Assembly: GCF_000472925.1 (NCBI RefSeq)
Contig: NZ_AXAS01000020.1
Location: 115,467 to 179,466 of the forward strand
Direction of reading: 5' to 3'
Origin: Bradyrhizobium sp. Ec3.3
Lineage (GTDB): Bacteria > Pseudomonadota > Alphaproteobacteria > Rhizobiales > Xanthobacteraceae
DNA: 64,000 bases
This document shows positions 7,893-20,830 of this stretch, in pieces. Numbering within the stretch: the first letter of the stretch is position 1; every line of letters starts with the position of its first letter. Below the pieces are notes generated by a model, which saw only the letters and a program-made list of their open reading frames with translations, had not been told where the DNA came from and made no database searches. The position numbers and the translations under genes were made by a program.

Positions 7893-8096
7893 ATGGTCAC
7901 GATCAATATCCTCGACAAGCCGATCGAACGCATCCGCGAGACCTGCGAGATGATGGGCGCGCGCGACAAATTCGAACGCACCCTCCCTGAGCTCGAGACC
8001 TTCCTCGAATCAGAGATTGCCAGAGGCGAGACCGGCGAGGCGCGGCTCACCTATGACGGGCTCTGCTTCCTCAAGGGAGCCTTTGCGCGGAAGTGA
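7893..8096 (+). CDS. Small hypothetical protein
   Basis: A 67-residue soluble protein (MVTINILDKPIERIRETCEM...) with alternating acidic and basic helical segments, one cysteine pair split between C17 and C57, and no signal or membrane segment. I chose ATG 7893; a TTG three codons earlier is also in frame and neither has a good ribosome site. It ends ten bases before the convergent DUF3072-like gene. I recognise no family beyond its likeness to short rhizobial proteins. Confidence 0.6.
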   Translation: MVTINILDKPIERIRETCEMMGARDKFERTLPELETFLESEIARGETGEARLTYDGLCFLKGAFARK

Positions 8097-8105
8097 TCCG
8101 GCACC

Positions 8106-8300
8106 TCAGAACGAGTTGGCAAGCTCGATCTCGGCCTCCAGCGCCTGGATGCGTTTTGCGGCCTCGTCGAAGCTGAGATCCCTCGCATACTGGCTTGGCT
8201 GATAGGCCTCCTCGCTCAGCCGCCGCAGCCGCAGGACCTGGGCCCGCGTCATCTGCGCGGCGAGGAAATCCTTGGCGTCGTATTTACCTTCCACTCGCAT
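8106..8300 (-). CDS. DUF3072-like small protein
   Basis: A 64-residue protein with the pattern MTRAQVLRLRRLSEEAYQP...FDEAAKRIQALEAEIE, matching the short DUF3072 family: a helix ending in SEEA followed by an AxxRIxxLE helix. Function is unknown. ATG 8300 is preferred over a GTG six bases upstream, because GGAG lies seven bases from the ATG but only one from the GTG. It is divergent from the LexA-box promoter at 8328-8356, so its own promoter region may overlap that operator. Confidence 0.75.
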   Translation of the reverse strand: MRVEGKYDAKDFLAAQMTRAQVLRLRRLSEEAYQPSQYARDLSFDEAAKRIQALEAEIELANSF

Positions 8301-8327
8301 TTCCACTCTCCATCCCTGAATCGTGAC

Positions 8328-8356
8328 TTGACTATATGTTCTTATTTTGTTCTAAC
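8328..8356 (+). promoter_or_regulatory. SOS-type promoter with alphaproteobacterial LexA box
   Basis: GTTC-TTATTTT-GTTC at 8338-8352 is a perfect GTTC-N7-GTTC direct repeat, the LexA operator of alphaproteobacteria. It sits between a -35 TTGACT (8328-8333) and, 17 bases on, a -10-like TCTAAC (8351-8356). LexA binding would block this promoter. The predicted transcription start (about 8362-8363) coincides with the ATG of the next gene, suggesting a leaderless mRNA. Confidence 0.75.
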
Positions 8357-8361
8357 AAGCC

Positions 8362-8655
8362 ATGGACAACAGAATTAATGAAATTCGTCGTAAAATCAGT
8401 ACATTAAGGTCCGAGATGGTGGACCTTGAGGCGTCGGTGCGCGACCTCGTCAACCGTGATCGCGATTGCAACGAAAGCGCGCTTCGATTGCTCGGACTGC
8501 GCCAGGACATGAAGCGGCTGATCGCTGACTGGAAGGCGGCCGGCGGCGGCGATCTCCTGCCCAATATTGGCGAGCGGATGAGTCTCCGCGCGAACGTCAA
8601 GAACGATCCCAAGAAGAACGGTCACAAAGCGGCCCACATGGCCGTGCGCCGGTGA
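8362..8655 (+). CDS. Probable SOS-induced small coiled-coil protein
   Basis: A 97-residue, highly charged protein. Residues 1-60 (MDNRINEIRRKISTLRSEMV...LGLRQDMKRLIADWK) read as a continuous amphipathic helix or coiled coil, followed by a Gly-rich hinge and a basic tail (KNDPKKNGHKAAHMAVRR). I do not recognise the family. ATG 8362 lies nine bases after the LexA box with no ribosome site, compatible with leaderless translation. An internal ATG at 8416 preceded by AAGG is a fallback start. Two more small genes follow in the same direction at 15- and 35-base gaps before a strong terminator, so a three-gene SOS operon is likely. Confidence 0.75.
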   Translation: MDNRINEIRRKISTLRSEMVDLEASVRDLVNRDRDCNESALRLLGLRQDMKRLIADWKAAGGGDLLPNIGERMSLRANVKNDPKKNGHKAAHMAVRR

Positions 8656-8670
8656 AGCCGGGGGCTCGCC

Positions 8671-8895
8671 GTGGATGAGGACCCGGACGCGTACCGGATT
8701 CTGAAACTGCGCGCCGAGATCCTCGAACTTGGGTTGGCCATCCGCCAGTTGCAGCGTGCCGGCCTCGACGATGCCGCAGCCCAGCTTTTGATCGCGCGCA
8801 AGCGCGCGATGCTCGAAACGCTCGTGAAGCGCGAGCCGCAAAGCGCAGCGCAGGACCGATCCGGCCTTAACATTCCTGACATCCGACGCGGCTAA
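8671..8895 (+). CDS. Small hypothetical protein (second gene of the LexA-box operon)
   Basis: A 74-residue helical protein starting at GTG 8671 (MDEDPDAYRILKLRAEIL...), 15 bases after the previous stop, with GGGGG in the spacer as a possible ribosome site. The body (LGLAIRQLQRAGLDDAAAQLLIARKRAMLETLV) is a two-helix hairpin, leucine- and arginine-rich, without cysteines or a signal. Family and function are unknown. The short spacing argues for co-transcription with the gene at 8362. Confidence 0.65.
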   Translation: MDEDPDAYRILKLRAEILELGLAIRQLQRAGLDDAAAQLLIARKRAMLETLVKREPQSAAQDRSGLNIPDIRRG

Positions 8896-8930
8896 GTCAG
8901 ACACGTCACGCGACGTGCCGGAGCCTTCCG

Positions 8931-9131
8931 ATGTCGGATACCGAGACGACAGCTCTGCTGCGCGCGGTTCTTGATGAGGTCTGCACGGACATCCCCACAT
9001 CCGAGACGGCCGCGCGCGAGCGCGTCGCCGCGACAGTTCTCGAGATGATCCGGATGGGGTGCTGCTCGGCCGACGACCTCAGGCGAGCTGGCCGCGATGC
9101 GCTCAACCGCGCGCCGACGATGTGGCGCTAG
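8931..9131 (+). CDS. Small hypothetical protein (third gene of the LexA-box operon)
   Basis: A 66-residue acidic protein (MSDTETTALLRAVLDEVCTD...) predicted helical throughout, with three cysteines and a helix pair RERVAATVLEMIRMGCCSADDLRRAGRDAL. GGAG lies eight bases before the ATG. It ends just before the terminator at 9163, so it is the last gene of the presumed operon. No recognised domain. Confidence 0.65.
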   Translation: MSDTETTALLRAVLDEVCTDIPTSETAARERVAATVLEMIRMGCCSADDLRRAGRDALNRAPTMWR

Positions 9132-9162
9132 CGGCGTCGCTCGCATCCGCCGATCAAGAAGA

Positions 9163-9185
9163 AAGCCCCGCGGCGCGCGGGGCTT
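9163..9185. terminator. Intrinsic terminator
   Basis: A perfect 10-bp GC-rich stem AAGCCCCGCG / CGCGGGGCTT with a 3-base loop, followed by TTCTC. It lies between the small-gene operon and the convergent exported-protein gene, so it can serve both. Confidence 0.88.
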
Positions 9186-9204
9186 CTCAAAGGCGTAAAT
9201 GGGC

Positions 9205-9432
9205 TCACTTGCTGGGCATGCTGCCGGCTTGATTGGTGCCCGGGCCGACATTGCCCTGGCTCGACGGATTGGCGGCACCGCCGCTGGACTTCATGTTCGC
9301 ACCGGTCGTGGTCTGCGACGACGTCATGGACTTATGATGCTTGGTCTTGTTGGACATCGCCTCGGCGGCAAACGGCGCGGCGGCGAGGCCGGCTGCCACG
9401 ATTACGGCTAAGCCGAGATGGGTCTTCTTCAT
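9205..9432 (-). CDS. Small exported protein, Ser/Asn/Gly-rich
   Basis: A 75-residue protein with a clean signal peptide (MKKTHLGLAVIVAAGLAAAP, cut near AEA). The mature part is low-complexity and disordered (SSQTTTGANMKSSGGAANPS), with a His-Lys patch right after the cleavage site. Such peptides are frequent in Bradyrhizobium stress regulons; the role is unknown. GGGAG precedes the start, and an EcfG-type promoter ends about 39 bases upstream of the start codon. Confidence 0.78.
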   Translation of the reverse strand: MKKTHLGLAVIVAAGLAAAPFAAEAMSNKTKHHKSMTSSQTTTGANMKSSGGAANPSSQGNVGPGTNQAGSMPSK

Positions 9433-9470
9433 GCGCGGAACTCCCTTGAGTTAAATTGACGCAGGGAGCC

Positions 9471-9495
9471 AACAGCGATTGGGTGCGAGAGTTCC
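9471..9495 (-). promoter_or_regulatory. EcfG-type promoter
   Basis: On the minus strand GGAAC-N16-TGTT, the -35/-10 pattern of the alphaproteobacterial general-stress sigma factor EcfG. The predicted start near 9463 gives a 30-base leader to the gene at 9432. Confidence 0.65.
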
Positions 9496-9528
9496 AGCGC
9501 GAGCGCGACATGCGCCGTTGCGCGTGCT

Positions 9529-9786
9529 TCAAGTTTCCTTGTCATCCATCAAAACGAACACGGCGCCCGTCAGCGTTGCGCCGATCGCAAAGCTCGTCAC
9601 GAGCGTGATGACGAACACGAAAATGGTCGGGCTTCCGCCAGCCTTGAGCAGCGCCGCAACGGCAGGATTGATGAGCACCAGCGCGAGGCCAAAGATAAGC
9701 CCGAGGGCCGCACCCATCATCGCCTGCGTCATCAACGTGATGGCGCCTGCCGTCGAAACCAAACGTGGCGATTTTCGCGCTCGCAT
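9529..9786 (-). CDS. Small two-helix membrane protein
   Basis: An 85-residue protein with a basic N-terminus (MRARKSPR) and two or three hydrophobic spans, one around TQAMMGAALGLIFGLALVLI and one around IFVFVITLVTSFAIGATLTG, ending in a short charged tail (MDDKET). It is an integral inner-membrane protein of unknown role. ATG 9786 has GAGG six bases upstream; a TTG five codons earlier is less likely. It is expressed from the EcfG-type promoter at 9812-9836, the best consensus match in the window. Confidence 0.72.
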   Translation of the reverse strand: MRARKSPRLVSTAGAITLMTQAMMGAALGLIFGLALVLINPAVAALLKAGGSPTIFVFVITLVTSFAIGATLTGAVFVLMDDKET

Positions 9787-9811
9787 TGCCGTCCTCGACA
9801 ATCATCCTGAA

Positions 9812-9836
9812 AACGCACCGGATCATCGCGAGTTCC
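9812..9836 (-). promoter_or_regulatory. EcfG-type promoter (full consensus)
   Basis: On the minus strand GGAAC-N16-CGTT, a full match to the EcfG consensus. The predicted start near 9804 lies about 18 bases before the ATG at 9786, leaving room for its GAGG ribosome site. Confidence 0.75.
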
Positions 9837-9931
9837 TCGAACACCGCATCTTCCTGAACAAATATTCATAGTGCGCGATCTTCAGCTGGCGTTCATGCGA
9901 GGTCTGAGAGGATCGAGACTGAAGCAACGAC

Positions 9932-10168
9932 ATGGAAAGCTCGATCATGGGAAAGGTGATCTTTCTGTACCGCTCGCTTGCCTATCGCAACGCGGCGGCG
10001 GAAATGTTGCGCAAGGCGCGCACGCTGCCGCGTGGCGCGGAGCAGCGCGCAGCGCGATGCTATGCGATGGCCTTGCGCGATCTGGAACGGAGCGAAGCCT
10101 GGCTCGAGGGGCGCATCGCGGATGCGCCGTTGCAGATGCAGGCGGTAAGGGTGCGCGCCCGCCGCTAG
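9932..10168 (+). CDS. Small hypothetical protein
   Basis: A 78-residue basic, arginine- and alanine-rich helical protein (MESSIMGKVIFLYRSLAYRN...AARCYAMALRDLERSEAWLE). No signal peptide and no recognised domain. Start could be ATG 9932 or ATG 9947 (MGKVIFLYRS); neither has a clear ribosome site. Its stop overlaps by four bases the stop region of the convergent kinase gene. Confidence 0.6.
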   Translation: MESSIMGKVIFLYRSLAYRNAAAEMLRKARTLPRGAEQRAARCYAMALRDLERSEAWLEGRIADAPLQMQAVRVRARR

Positions 10169-11652
10169 CCTGAGGCGCGCTGCAATTCGCCGGCGATCGC
10201 AGCGTCGAAATTTTCGGCCGCCGGCAGTGTCGCCTTTCGCGTCAGGGGCACTTCGAGGCGGCACAGCAGGCCCTCGGCGCGCCAATCGAATTGCGCCTGT
10301 CCGCCGAGCTGGGACTCTACGCTCGCGAGCAAGCTCTTGGTGCCGAAGCCGCGCGCCTTCGGCTGCCTGACCAGCGGCCCTCCGGATTCCTCCCAGGTCA
10401 GCGCGAGCATCTCGCCATTCACCTCCCAGCCGATCGCAAGCCTCCCCGACCGCGTCGACAGCGCACCGTATTTGGCCGAATTGGTGAACAGCTCGTGCAG
10501 CGCCAGCGCCAGCGTTTGCGCGGTAGCAGGCACGAGCTGCACTTCGGGACCCGATAGACGGATCTGGCCGCCGAGCGAATAGGGCGCGAGCTCCTCCTCG
10601 ATCAGCTTGCTGATCTCGGCGCCTTGCCAGCTCGACAGCGACAGAATGGTGTGCACGCGTGCCAGCGCATTGATGCGTCCTTCGACGGCATTGACGTAGG
10701 TCTTGACGTCGTCGGCGCGGGTCAGCCGGACGATTGATTGCGCGAGTGCCAGGGCGTTCTTGGCGCGGTGATCGACTTCGCGGGCGAGCAGGTTCTGCCG
10801 CTCCTCGGCGCGCTTGCGCTCGGTGATGTCGACCGTGACGCCGCTCACCCGCACCACGCGACCGTTTCCGTCCAGCGTTGCCGCCGCCGTTCCGACACAC
10901 CAGCGCACCTCACCATCCGGCCGCTGAATGCGGAATTCGGCTTCATAGGCGCGCGCGCCCGTGTTGAATTCGGCGATCGCCTTGCGGAATTGATCGACAT
11001 CGTCGGGGTGCAGCAGCGCCTGCACGTTGGCCGAGGTGACGTCGAAGGTCTCCGGGCTGACGCCGAAGATGCGATACTGGCCTTCGTCCCACATCCAGTC
11101 GCCGTTGATCCAGTCCCAGTCCCAGGATCCCATCTTGCCGGCGGCGATCGCCATGCTGCGCCGCTGCTCGCTCTCGAGCAGCTTGGCGGTGGAGCTTTCG
11201 AGCTCGGCGGTGCGTGCGCGAACGCGATCCTCCAGCTCCTGGTTCAGCCGCTCGAGCTCGCGTGTCTTGCGATAGAGCTCGGCGAATACCTTGATCTTGG
11301 CGCGCAGCACCTCCGGCACCACCGGCACCGGAACGTAGTCGACCGCGCCCATCTCGTAGCCGCGCAGGCGATCGATGTCGGACACCTGGATTGCCGAGAT
11401 GAAGATCATCGCGATCTTCTGGAAACGCGGATGCTCGCGGATCATCGCCGCGAGCTCGAAGCCGTCGAGCTCGGGCATGCAGACGTCGACCAGGATCACC
11501 GCGATTTCGCTCTTCAGCAAAATCTCCAGTGCCTCGCGACCGGACGAGGCGATCACGAGGTTCTCGCCGAGGTCCTTCAGGATCACCTCATAGGCGAGCA
11601 GCTTGGCCGGCTGGTCGTCGACAAGGAGAATGTTGACCTTTTCGTGGTCCAT
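10165..11652 (-). CDS. Receiver-PAS-HWE histidine kinase
   Basis: Cytosolic signalling protein of 495 residues. An N-terminal receiver domain (about 5-125; VNILLVDDQPAKLLAYE, phosphoacceptor D56 in ILVDVCMPELDG) is followed by a coiled-coil linker (125-165) and a PAS domain (170-280; GSWDWDWINGDWMWDEGQYR and the RRPDGE-like FRIQRPDGEVRWC). An HWE-family kinase core follows, with its H-box EVDHRAKNALALAQS (phospho-His H295) and ATPase N-box ALHELFTNSAKYGAL. ATG 11652 begins the receiver directly. The gene starts 13 bases after the giant hybrid kinase stop, so the two are probably co-transcribed, and its receiver is a plausible acceptor for that kinase. HWE kinases often act on general stress or light pathways in this group. 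Confidence 0.92.
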   Translation of the reverse strand: MDHEKVNILLVDDQPAKLLAYEVILKDLGENLVIASSGREALEILLKSEIAVILVDVCMPELDGFELAAMIREHPRFQKIAMIFISAIQVSDIDRLRGYEMGAVDYVPVPVVPEVLRAKIKVFAELYRKTRELERLNQELEDRVRARTAELESSTAKLLESEQRRSMAIAAGKMGSWDWDWINGDWMWDEGQYRIFGVSPETFDVTSANVQALLHPDDVDQFRKAIAEFNTGARAYEAEFRIQRPDGEVRWCVGTAAATLDGNGRVVRVSGVTVDITERKRAEERQNLLAREVDHRAKNALALAQSIVRLTRADDVKTYVNAVEGRINALARVHTILSLSSWQGAEISKLIEEELAPYSLGGQIRLSGPEVQLVPATAQTLALALHELFTNSAKYGALSTRSGRLAIGWEVNGEMLALTWEESGGPLVRQPKARGFGTKSLLASVESQLGGQAQFDWRAEGLLCRLEVPLTRKATLPAAENFDAAIAGELQRASG

Positions 11653-11665
11653 ACTCGGATCCCAC

Positions 11666-17953
<6,288 letters not shown>

Positions 17954-18189
17954 GTCATTCCCCCCGCAAGTGCGTATCCGAATCCAAAGCTAGTACGCAG
18001 TCTTGGAAATAGAACGTCAGCGAAATTCCAAATCAAGCCGCACCATTGGAGCATGAAAAACTGGAACCTGCCTCGCTCAGCCCGGCCGAAACAACGCAGC
18101 GGCGGGAACAGGGTTCCATCCGATTCAGGAATTTTTTCTTTGCCTTGCGATGACCGTTCCAGATGCGGAACGGCGGTGACGGGTCGTTC

Positions 18190-18214
18190 GGAACGGAGCG
18201 CGCGACCTCCGGTT
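18190..18214 (+). promoter_or_regulatory. EcfG-type promoter
   Basis: GGAAC-N16-GGTT. The predicted start near 18220 gives a leader of about 19 bases that just holds the AAGGAG ribosome site of the gene at 18239. Confidence 0.68.
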
Positions 18215-18238
18215 AGCCCGCGAAGAGAAGGAGCCATT

Positions 18239-18529
18239 ATGAGAATAGTAACCGTAGCCATCGCTGCCACCTTGCTGATCGCCGGCGGGGCCTATGCGCA
18301 GAACGGTGCACCGAGCGGCCGTGGGGCCGTCACCGGTGATCCGGCGGCGAGCTCGGCCACGCCCGGCTCCGCGCCGACGACGGGGGCTGCGACGCGGCCA
18401 AGCCGGAGCGGCAGCGGCACATCTACCTCGGGCGGCCGGGACGACAATGGCGACCGGGGCAGGGACAAGATGCCCGAGAGCAATCGTATCGTGAAGCCGG
18501 AGAGCGAGCAGCATCATCCCGAACGGTGA
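18239..18529 (+). CDS. Small exported low-complexity protein
   Basis: A 96-residue protein with a signal peptide (MRIVTVAIAATLLIAGGAYA, cut after AYA). The disordered mature part is rich in Gly, Ser, Thr and Pro (GDPAASSATPGSAPTTG) and turns Asp/Arg-rich towards the end (GGRDDNGDRGRDKMPESNR). The ribosome site AGAAGGAG lies six bases before the ATG, and an EcfG-type promoter sits directly upstream. Function is unknown; it is likely a periplasmic stress-response peptide. It ends four bases before the convergent DUF4142-like gene. Confidence 0.82.
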   Translation: MRIVTVAIAATLLIAGGAYAQNGAPSGRGAVTGDPAASSATPGSAPTTGAATRPSRSGSGTSTSGGRDDNGDRGRDKMPESNRIVKPESEQHHPER

Positions 18530-18533
18530 GTGC

Positions 18534-19058
18534 CTACTTGTCGGCCATCGTGCGCGCAGCGTCCCGGAGCTGCGATCGCAGGATAGGCAACTGCTCGCGC
18601 GCGAAGGCGCTGAGCGCGTCATTGTCGGGTGCTCGCAGATAGCGCTCGAGCAGGGCGATGGTCTCTTCATATTCGGCGACCTGCGCCGCGTAGAATTGCC
18701 TGACATAGGCCGGCCCTTCGGAGTCGTCGGGACCGGTGAGTGCGGCGTCCGCGGTCGAGGTTTTGCGAACGTCGGGCTCGGCGCCGATCGCTTGCTGGAT
18801 TCGCTTCAGCGCCTTGTCGCGCTTGGCTGCGTCCTCGGCCCGCGAGATCGCGAGGGTCTTGATCTCCTGATTGCCCCTAAGGTCGGCGCTCTCGAGCAGG
18901 CCTTGCTGGAATCGCCCGAACGCATAAAGACCACTGATGACGTCAATTGCCGTCGGCGTGCGCACGGAATCGTGCCCGGCCCATGTTCGCTCGCCGCTGT
19001 TGTCGGCGAGTACAGCGGTGCTCATGAGCAACAGGACGGTGGCGACGATGATGCGCAT
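18534..19058 (-). CDS. DUF4142-like exported protein
   Basis: A 174-residue protein with a signal peptide (MRIIVATVLLLMSTAVLA). The helical mature domain has the segments FGRFQQGLLESADLRGNQEI, KTLAISRAEDAAKRDKALKR, and YVRQFYAAQVAEYEETIALL with LPILRSQLRDA at the end. That is the helix-bundle pattern of DUF4142 proteins, which are ferritin-like in layout and frequent in general-stress regulons. No metal ligands are evident. A GGAAC element at 19067-19091 lacks the conserved GTT, so I do not list it as a promoter. Confidence 0.78.
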   Translation of the reverse strand: MRIIVATVLLLMSTAVLADNSGERTWAGHDSVRTPTAIDVISGLYAFGRFQQGLLESADLRGNQEIKTLAISRAEDAAKRDKALKRIQQAIGAEPDVRKTSTADAALTGPDDSEGPAYVRQFYAAQVAEYEETIALLERYLRAPDNDALSAFAREQLPILRSQLRDAARTMADK

Positions 19059-19153
19059 GGATCGTCAATGGCGGGCTTACGCCGAAGTTCCCGCGACATT
19101 ACGATCCGGTAAGGGCGGTTGCGCGCAGCACCGTGGCTTCCCAACTCTTCGAC

Positions 19154-19351
19154 ATGAAGCAATCTGATATCTTCAGGGAAAACGCCGAGAACTGCCTGCA
19201 TCTCGCCGAGCGGGCCGAAGGGCAACCCGCCTTCAAACGCTACCAGCGGATGGCGGAAGCCTGGTCTGCGCTGGCCGAGGAACAGGACTGGCTCGACGGC
19301 GAAATCCCGCCCGTCGCCCAACGCGTGCCGCAAAAGAAGCAGACATCATAG
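19154..19351 (+). CDS. Small hypothetical protein
   Basis: A 65-residue soluble helical protein (MKQSDIFRENAENCLHLAER...FKRYQRMAEAWSALAEEQDW) with a single cysteine. This ENAENCLHLAE...RYQRMAEAW.ALA pattern is a familiar short protein in Bradyrhizobium, without assigned function. ATG 19154 begins the conserved part; a GTG seven codons earlier is also in frame. Neither has a good ribosome site. Confidence 0.7.
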   Translation: MKQSDIFRENAENCLHLAERAEGQPAFKRYQRMAEAWSALAEEQDWLDGEIPPVAQRVPQKKQTS

Positions 19352-19472
19352 CCGCTCTCGCGTTCGTGAGCCCTCGTGTGAGACCGCTCACGGACAATGC
19401 GCGACCAACTGACGATGATCCGATGAAAGGTCGCAACAAACCGCGTTTGTTCCTTTCAGCAGGAGGATTGCA

Positions 19473-19607
19473 ATGGCTCCCCGTCTGGCTCTGTTCGTCC
19501 TCATCATGGCGTTTGGTATTTCCGCCACCTTCGCGACGGTAACGACGCTGCGGCAAGTCCATTTGGCGCATTCGTCGCCGCCGGTCGCGCAGCATGCGCG
19601 CAGCTAG
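19473..19607 (+). CDS. 44-residue single-helix membrane peptide
   Basis: A short gene with one of the best ribosome sites in the window, AGGAGG six bases before the ATG. The product is 44 residues: MAPRLALFVLIMAFGISATF forms one transmembrane helix or uncleaved signal, followed by a short hydrophilic tail with three histidines ending HARS. Base composition at third positions is like the neighbours. The role is unknown. Confidence 0.72.
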   Translation: MAPRLALFVLIMAFGISATFATVTTLRQVHLAHSSPPVAQHARS

Positions 19608-19703
19608 GCGCGCTTGACCTTCCGGATTCCCCGCTGATCCGGAACCATTGCGGTTGTGGCGCGTAAGCGTCTTGAAGACAGACGAAAAGCGGGAAGTGCA
19701 ACC

Positions 19704-19910
19704 ATGACGTATTCCAACCATGGCATTGTTCGCGACAAGCGCGCCGAGGAGCAGCCACGCGACAAGCAGCGCGCGCAGACCGTGCACAAATCCGGTGCGA
19801 AGGGCTCGCCGTCGAAGGAAGCAACGCGCGATCCCGAGCTGAATGATCAGGACAAGACTCCGGGCTCGGGCATGACGCCAGATGATTCCGGCACGCCCCC
19901 GACCGGTTGA
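19704..19910 (+). CDS. Small hydrophilic protein, unknown function
   Basis: A 68-residue charged and probably disordered protein (MTYSNHGIVRDKRAEEQPRD...TPGSGMTPDDSGTPPTG). GGGAAG lies seven bases before ATG 19704; a GTG 16 codons upstream is in frame but the extra part is not protein-like. Such DPELNDQDKTPGSGM-type tails recur in Bradyrhizobium stress proteins. No domain is recognised. Confidence 0.7.
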   Translation: MTYSNHGIVRDKRAEEQPRDKQRAQTVHKSGAKGSPSKEATRDPELNDQDKTPGSGMTPDDSGTPPTG

Positions 19911-20051
19911 GATTCAGAGGAACGAATCCATCTCGGACGCGTAAGTGGATTGCTTGCGGCTTCATACCCCGGTGGGCCGGAAGCAATCTCCAAGGACGGC
20001 CCTGGCACCCCCGTGCCGGGGTCGTTTGCTGTTGTGCTCTCCCAATTGCGT

Positions 20052-20300
20052 TCAATCCTCGGCGTCGCCGTCGGCTGCGCCCGGCGTGTGGCCCTCGGGG
20101 CCGCGACCGAACACGCCATAGTCGCTCGACTTGACGCCCGCCAGCCCATCGATGCCGGCACGGGCGAGACCAAGCTTGAGAAGTTCGCGCACCGCGGCGG
20201 CGCGTGTCGGCATGCGGTGGCGGAAGCGGAAATCGTCGACTGCACTCAGTTCTTCAGGCGAGAGCATGACCTGCAGTCGCTCGGCGCGAAGATCGTTCAT
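20052..20300 (-). CDS. Ribbon-helix-helix-like small protein
   Basis: An 82-residue protein whose first 50 residues fit a ribbon-helix-helix DNA-binding fold: a strand (AERLQVMLSPEE) followed by two helices (LSAVDDFRFRHR and TRAAAVRELLKLGLARAG). The rest is a disordered Gly/Asp-rich tail. Proteins of this type usually act as dimeric repressors of their own promoter. In keeping with that, a TGAGTA-GTT-TACTCA dyad lies 26 bases upstream of the start codon. The downstream intergenic stretch 19911-20051 holds nothing I can name. Confidence 0.72.
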   Translation of the reverse strand: MNDLRAERLQVMLSPEELSAVDDFRFRHRMPTRAAAVRELLKLGLARAGIDGLAGVKSSDYGVFGRGPEGHTPGAADGDAED

Positions 20301-20325
20301 GTTCAGCCACTCAAAGTTGGCAAGG

Positions 20326-20340
20326 TGAGTAGTTTACTCA
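20326..20340 (-). promoter_or_regulatory. Palindromic candidate operator of the RHH-like gene
   Basis: Perfect 6-bp arms TGAGTA / TACTCA around GTT, just upstream of the RHH-like gene. Related half-sites ACTCA (20309-20313) and TGAGTG (20389-20394) flank it. Spacing and repetition of half-sites fit binding by RHH dimers. Confidence 0.5.
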
Positions 20341-20490
20341 ACGAACCAACTCGGTGCGGGTTCCGCAAGCTCCTCAAATGTCACCAAATGAGTGAAAATA
20401 TCACGGAAAATCAATAACTTATGTAATTGCGGGGCAACTGCAGAGGTTCATACTGAAGCTCAATATCGCTCCAAGAACTGGAGAGACACG

Positions 20491-20655
20491 ATGCCCGATC
20501 AGGTCAGATTGCCGCGCAAACTGTCCGAAGAGCCCGAGGCGCCGGAGCCGCGCCGGCCGAGTCATCGGAGGGTGATTGAGCAACTCGATCGCTGGGCCAA
20601 TAGCCCGGGCCTGCAACCCCCACGAGGTCGCGATGCGGAAACGGAAACGTTCTGA
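20491..20655 (+). CDS. Small hydrophilic protein, unknown function
   Basis: A 54-residue protein (MPDQVRLPRKLSEEPEAPEP...) rich in Pro, Arg and Glu and probably disordered. The ribosome site GGAGAG lies five bases before ATG 20491. The open frame continues 33 codons upstream without a usable start signal. Its last 23 bases overlap the next gene in another frame, suggesting translational coupling. No known family. Confidence 0.65.
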   Translation: MPDQVRLPRKLSEEPEAPEPRRPSHRRVIEQLDRWANSPGLQPPRGRDAETETF

Positions 20656-20830
20656 TCCCCACACGTTCGAGCAACGGCTTGAAGAGCACCGACTTCGGCT
20701 CGAAGACGAGCTCGCAAAATTGCAGGGTGCAAAACTGCAGGATGGGCGGCAGCGCGAGCTGCTTGTGGCGCGTCTCGAGCAGCTTCAGGCCGCCGCCGAG
20801 ATGCACGAGTTTCTGTCGCTACGACGCTAG
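20633..20830 (+). CDS. Small coiled-coil protein
   Basis: A 65-residue protein, almost wholly one charged helix (TFEQRLEEHRLRLEDELAKL...LVARLEQLQAAAEMHEFLSL) with heptad leucines, so probably a coiled coil. GAGG lies five bases before ATG 20633. It overlaps the preceding gene by 23 bases and the stop of the convergent gene at 20819 by 12 bases. Function is unknown. Confidence 0.7.
   Translation: MRKRKRSDPHTFEQRLEEHRLRLEDELAKLQGAKLQDGRQRELLVARLEQLQAAAEMHEFLSLRR

Noticed and set aside
19067..19091. GGAAC-N16-CATT before the DUF4142-like gene as an EcfG promoter
   Set aside because: The conserved GTT of the -10 element is missing.
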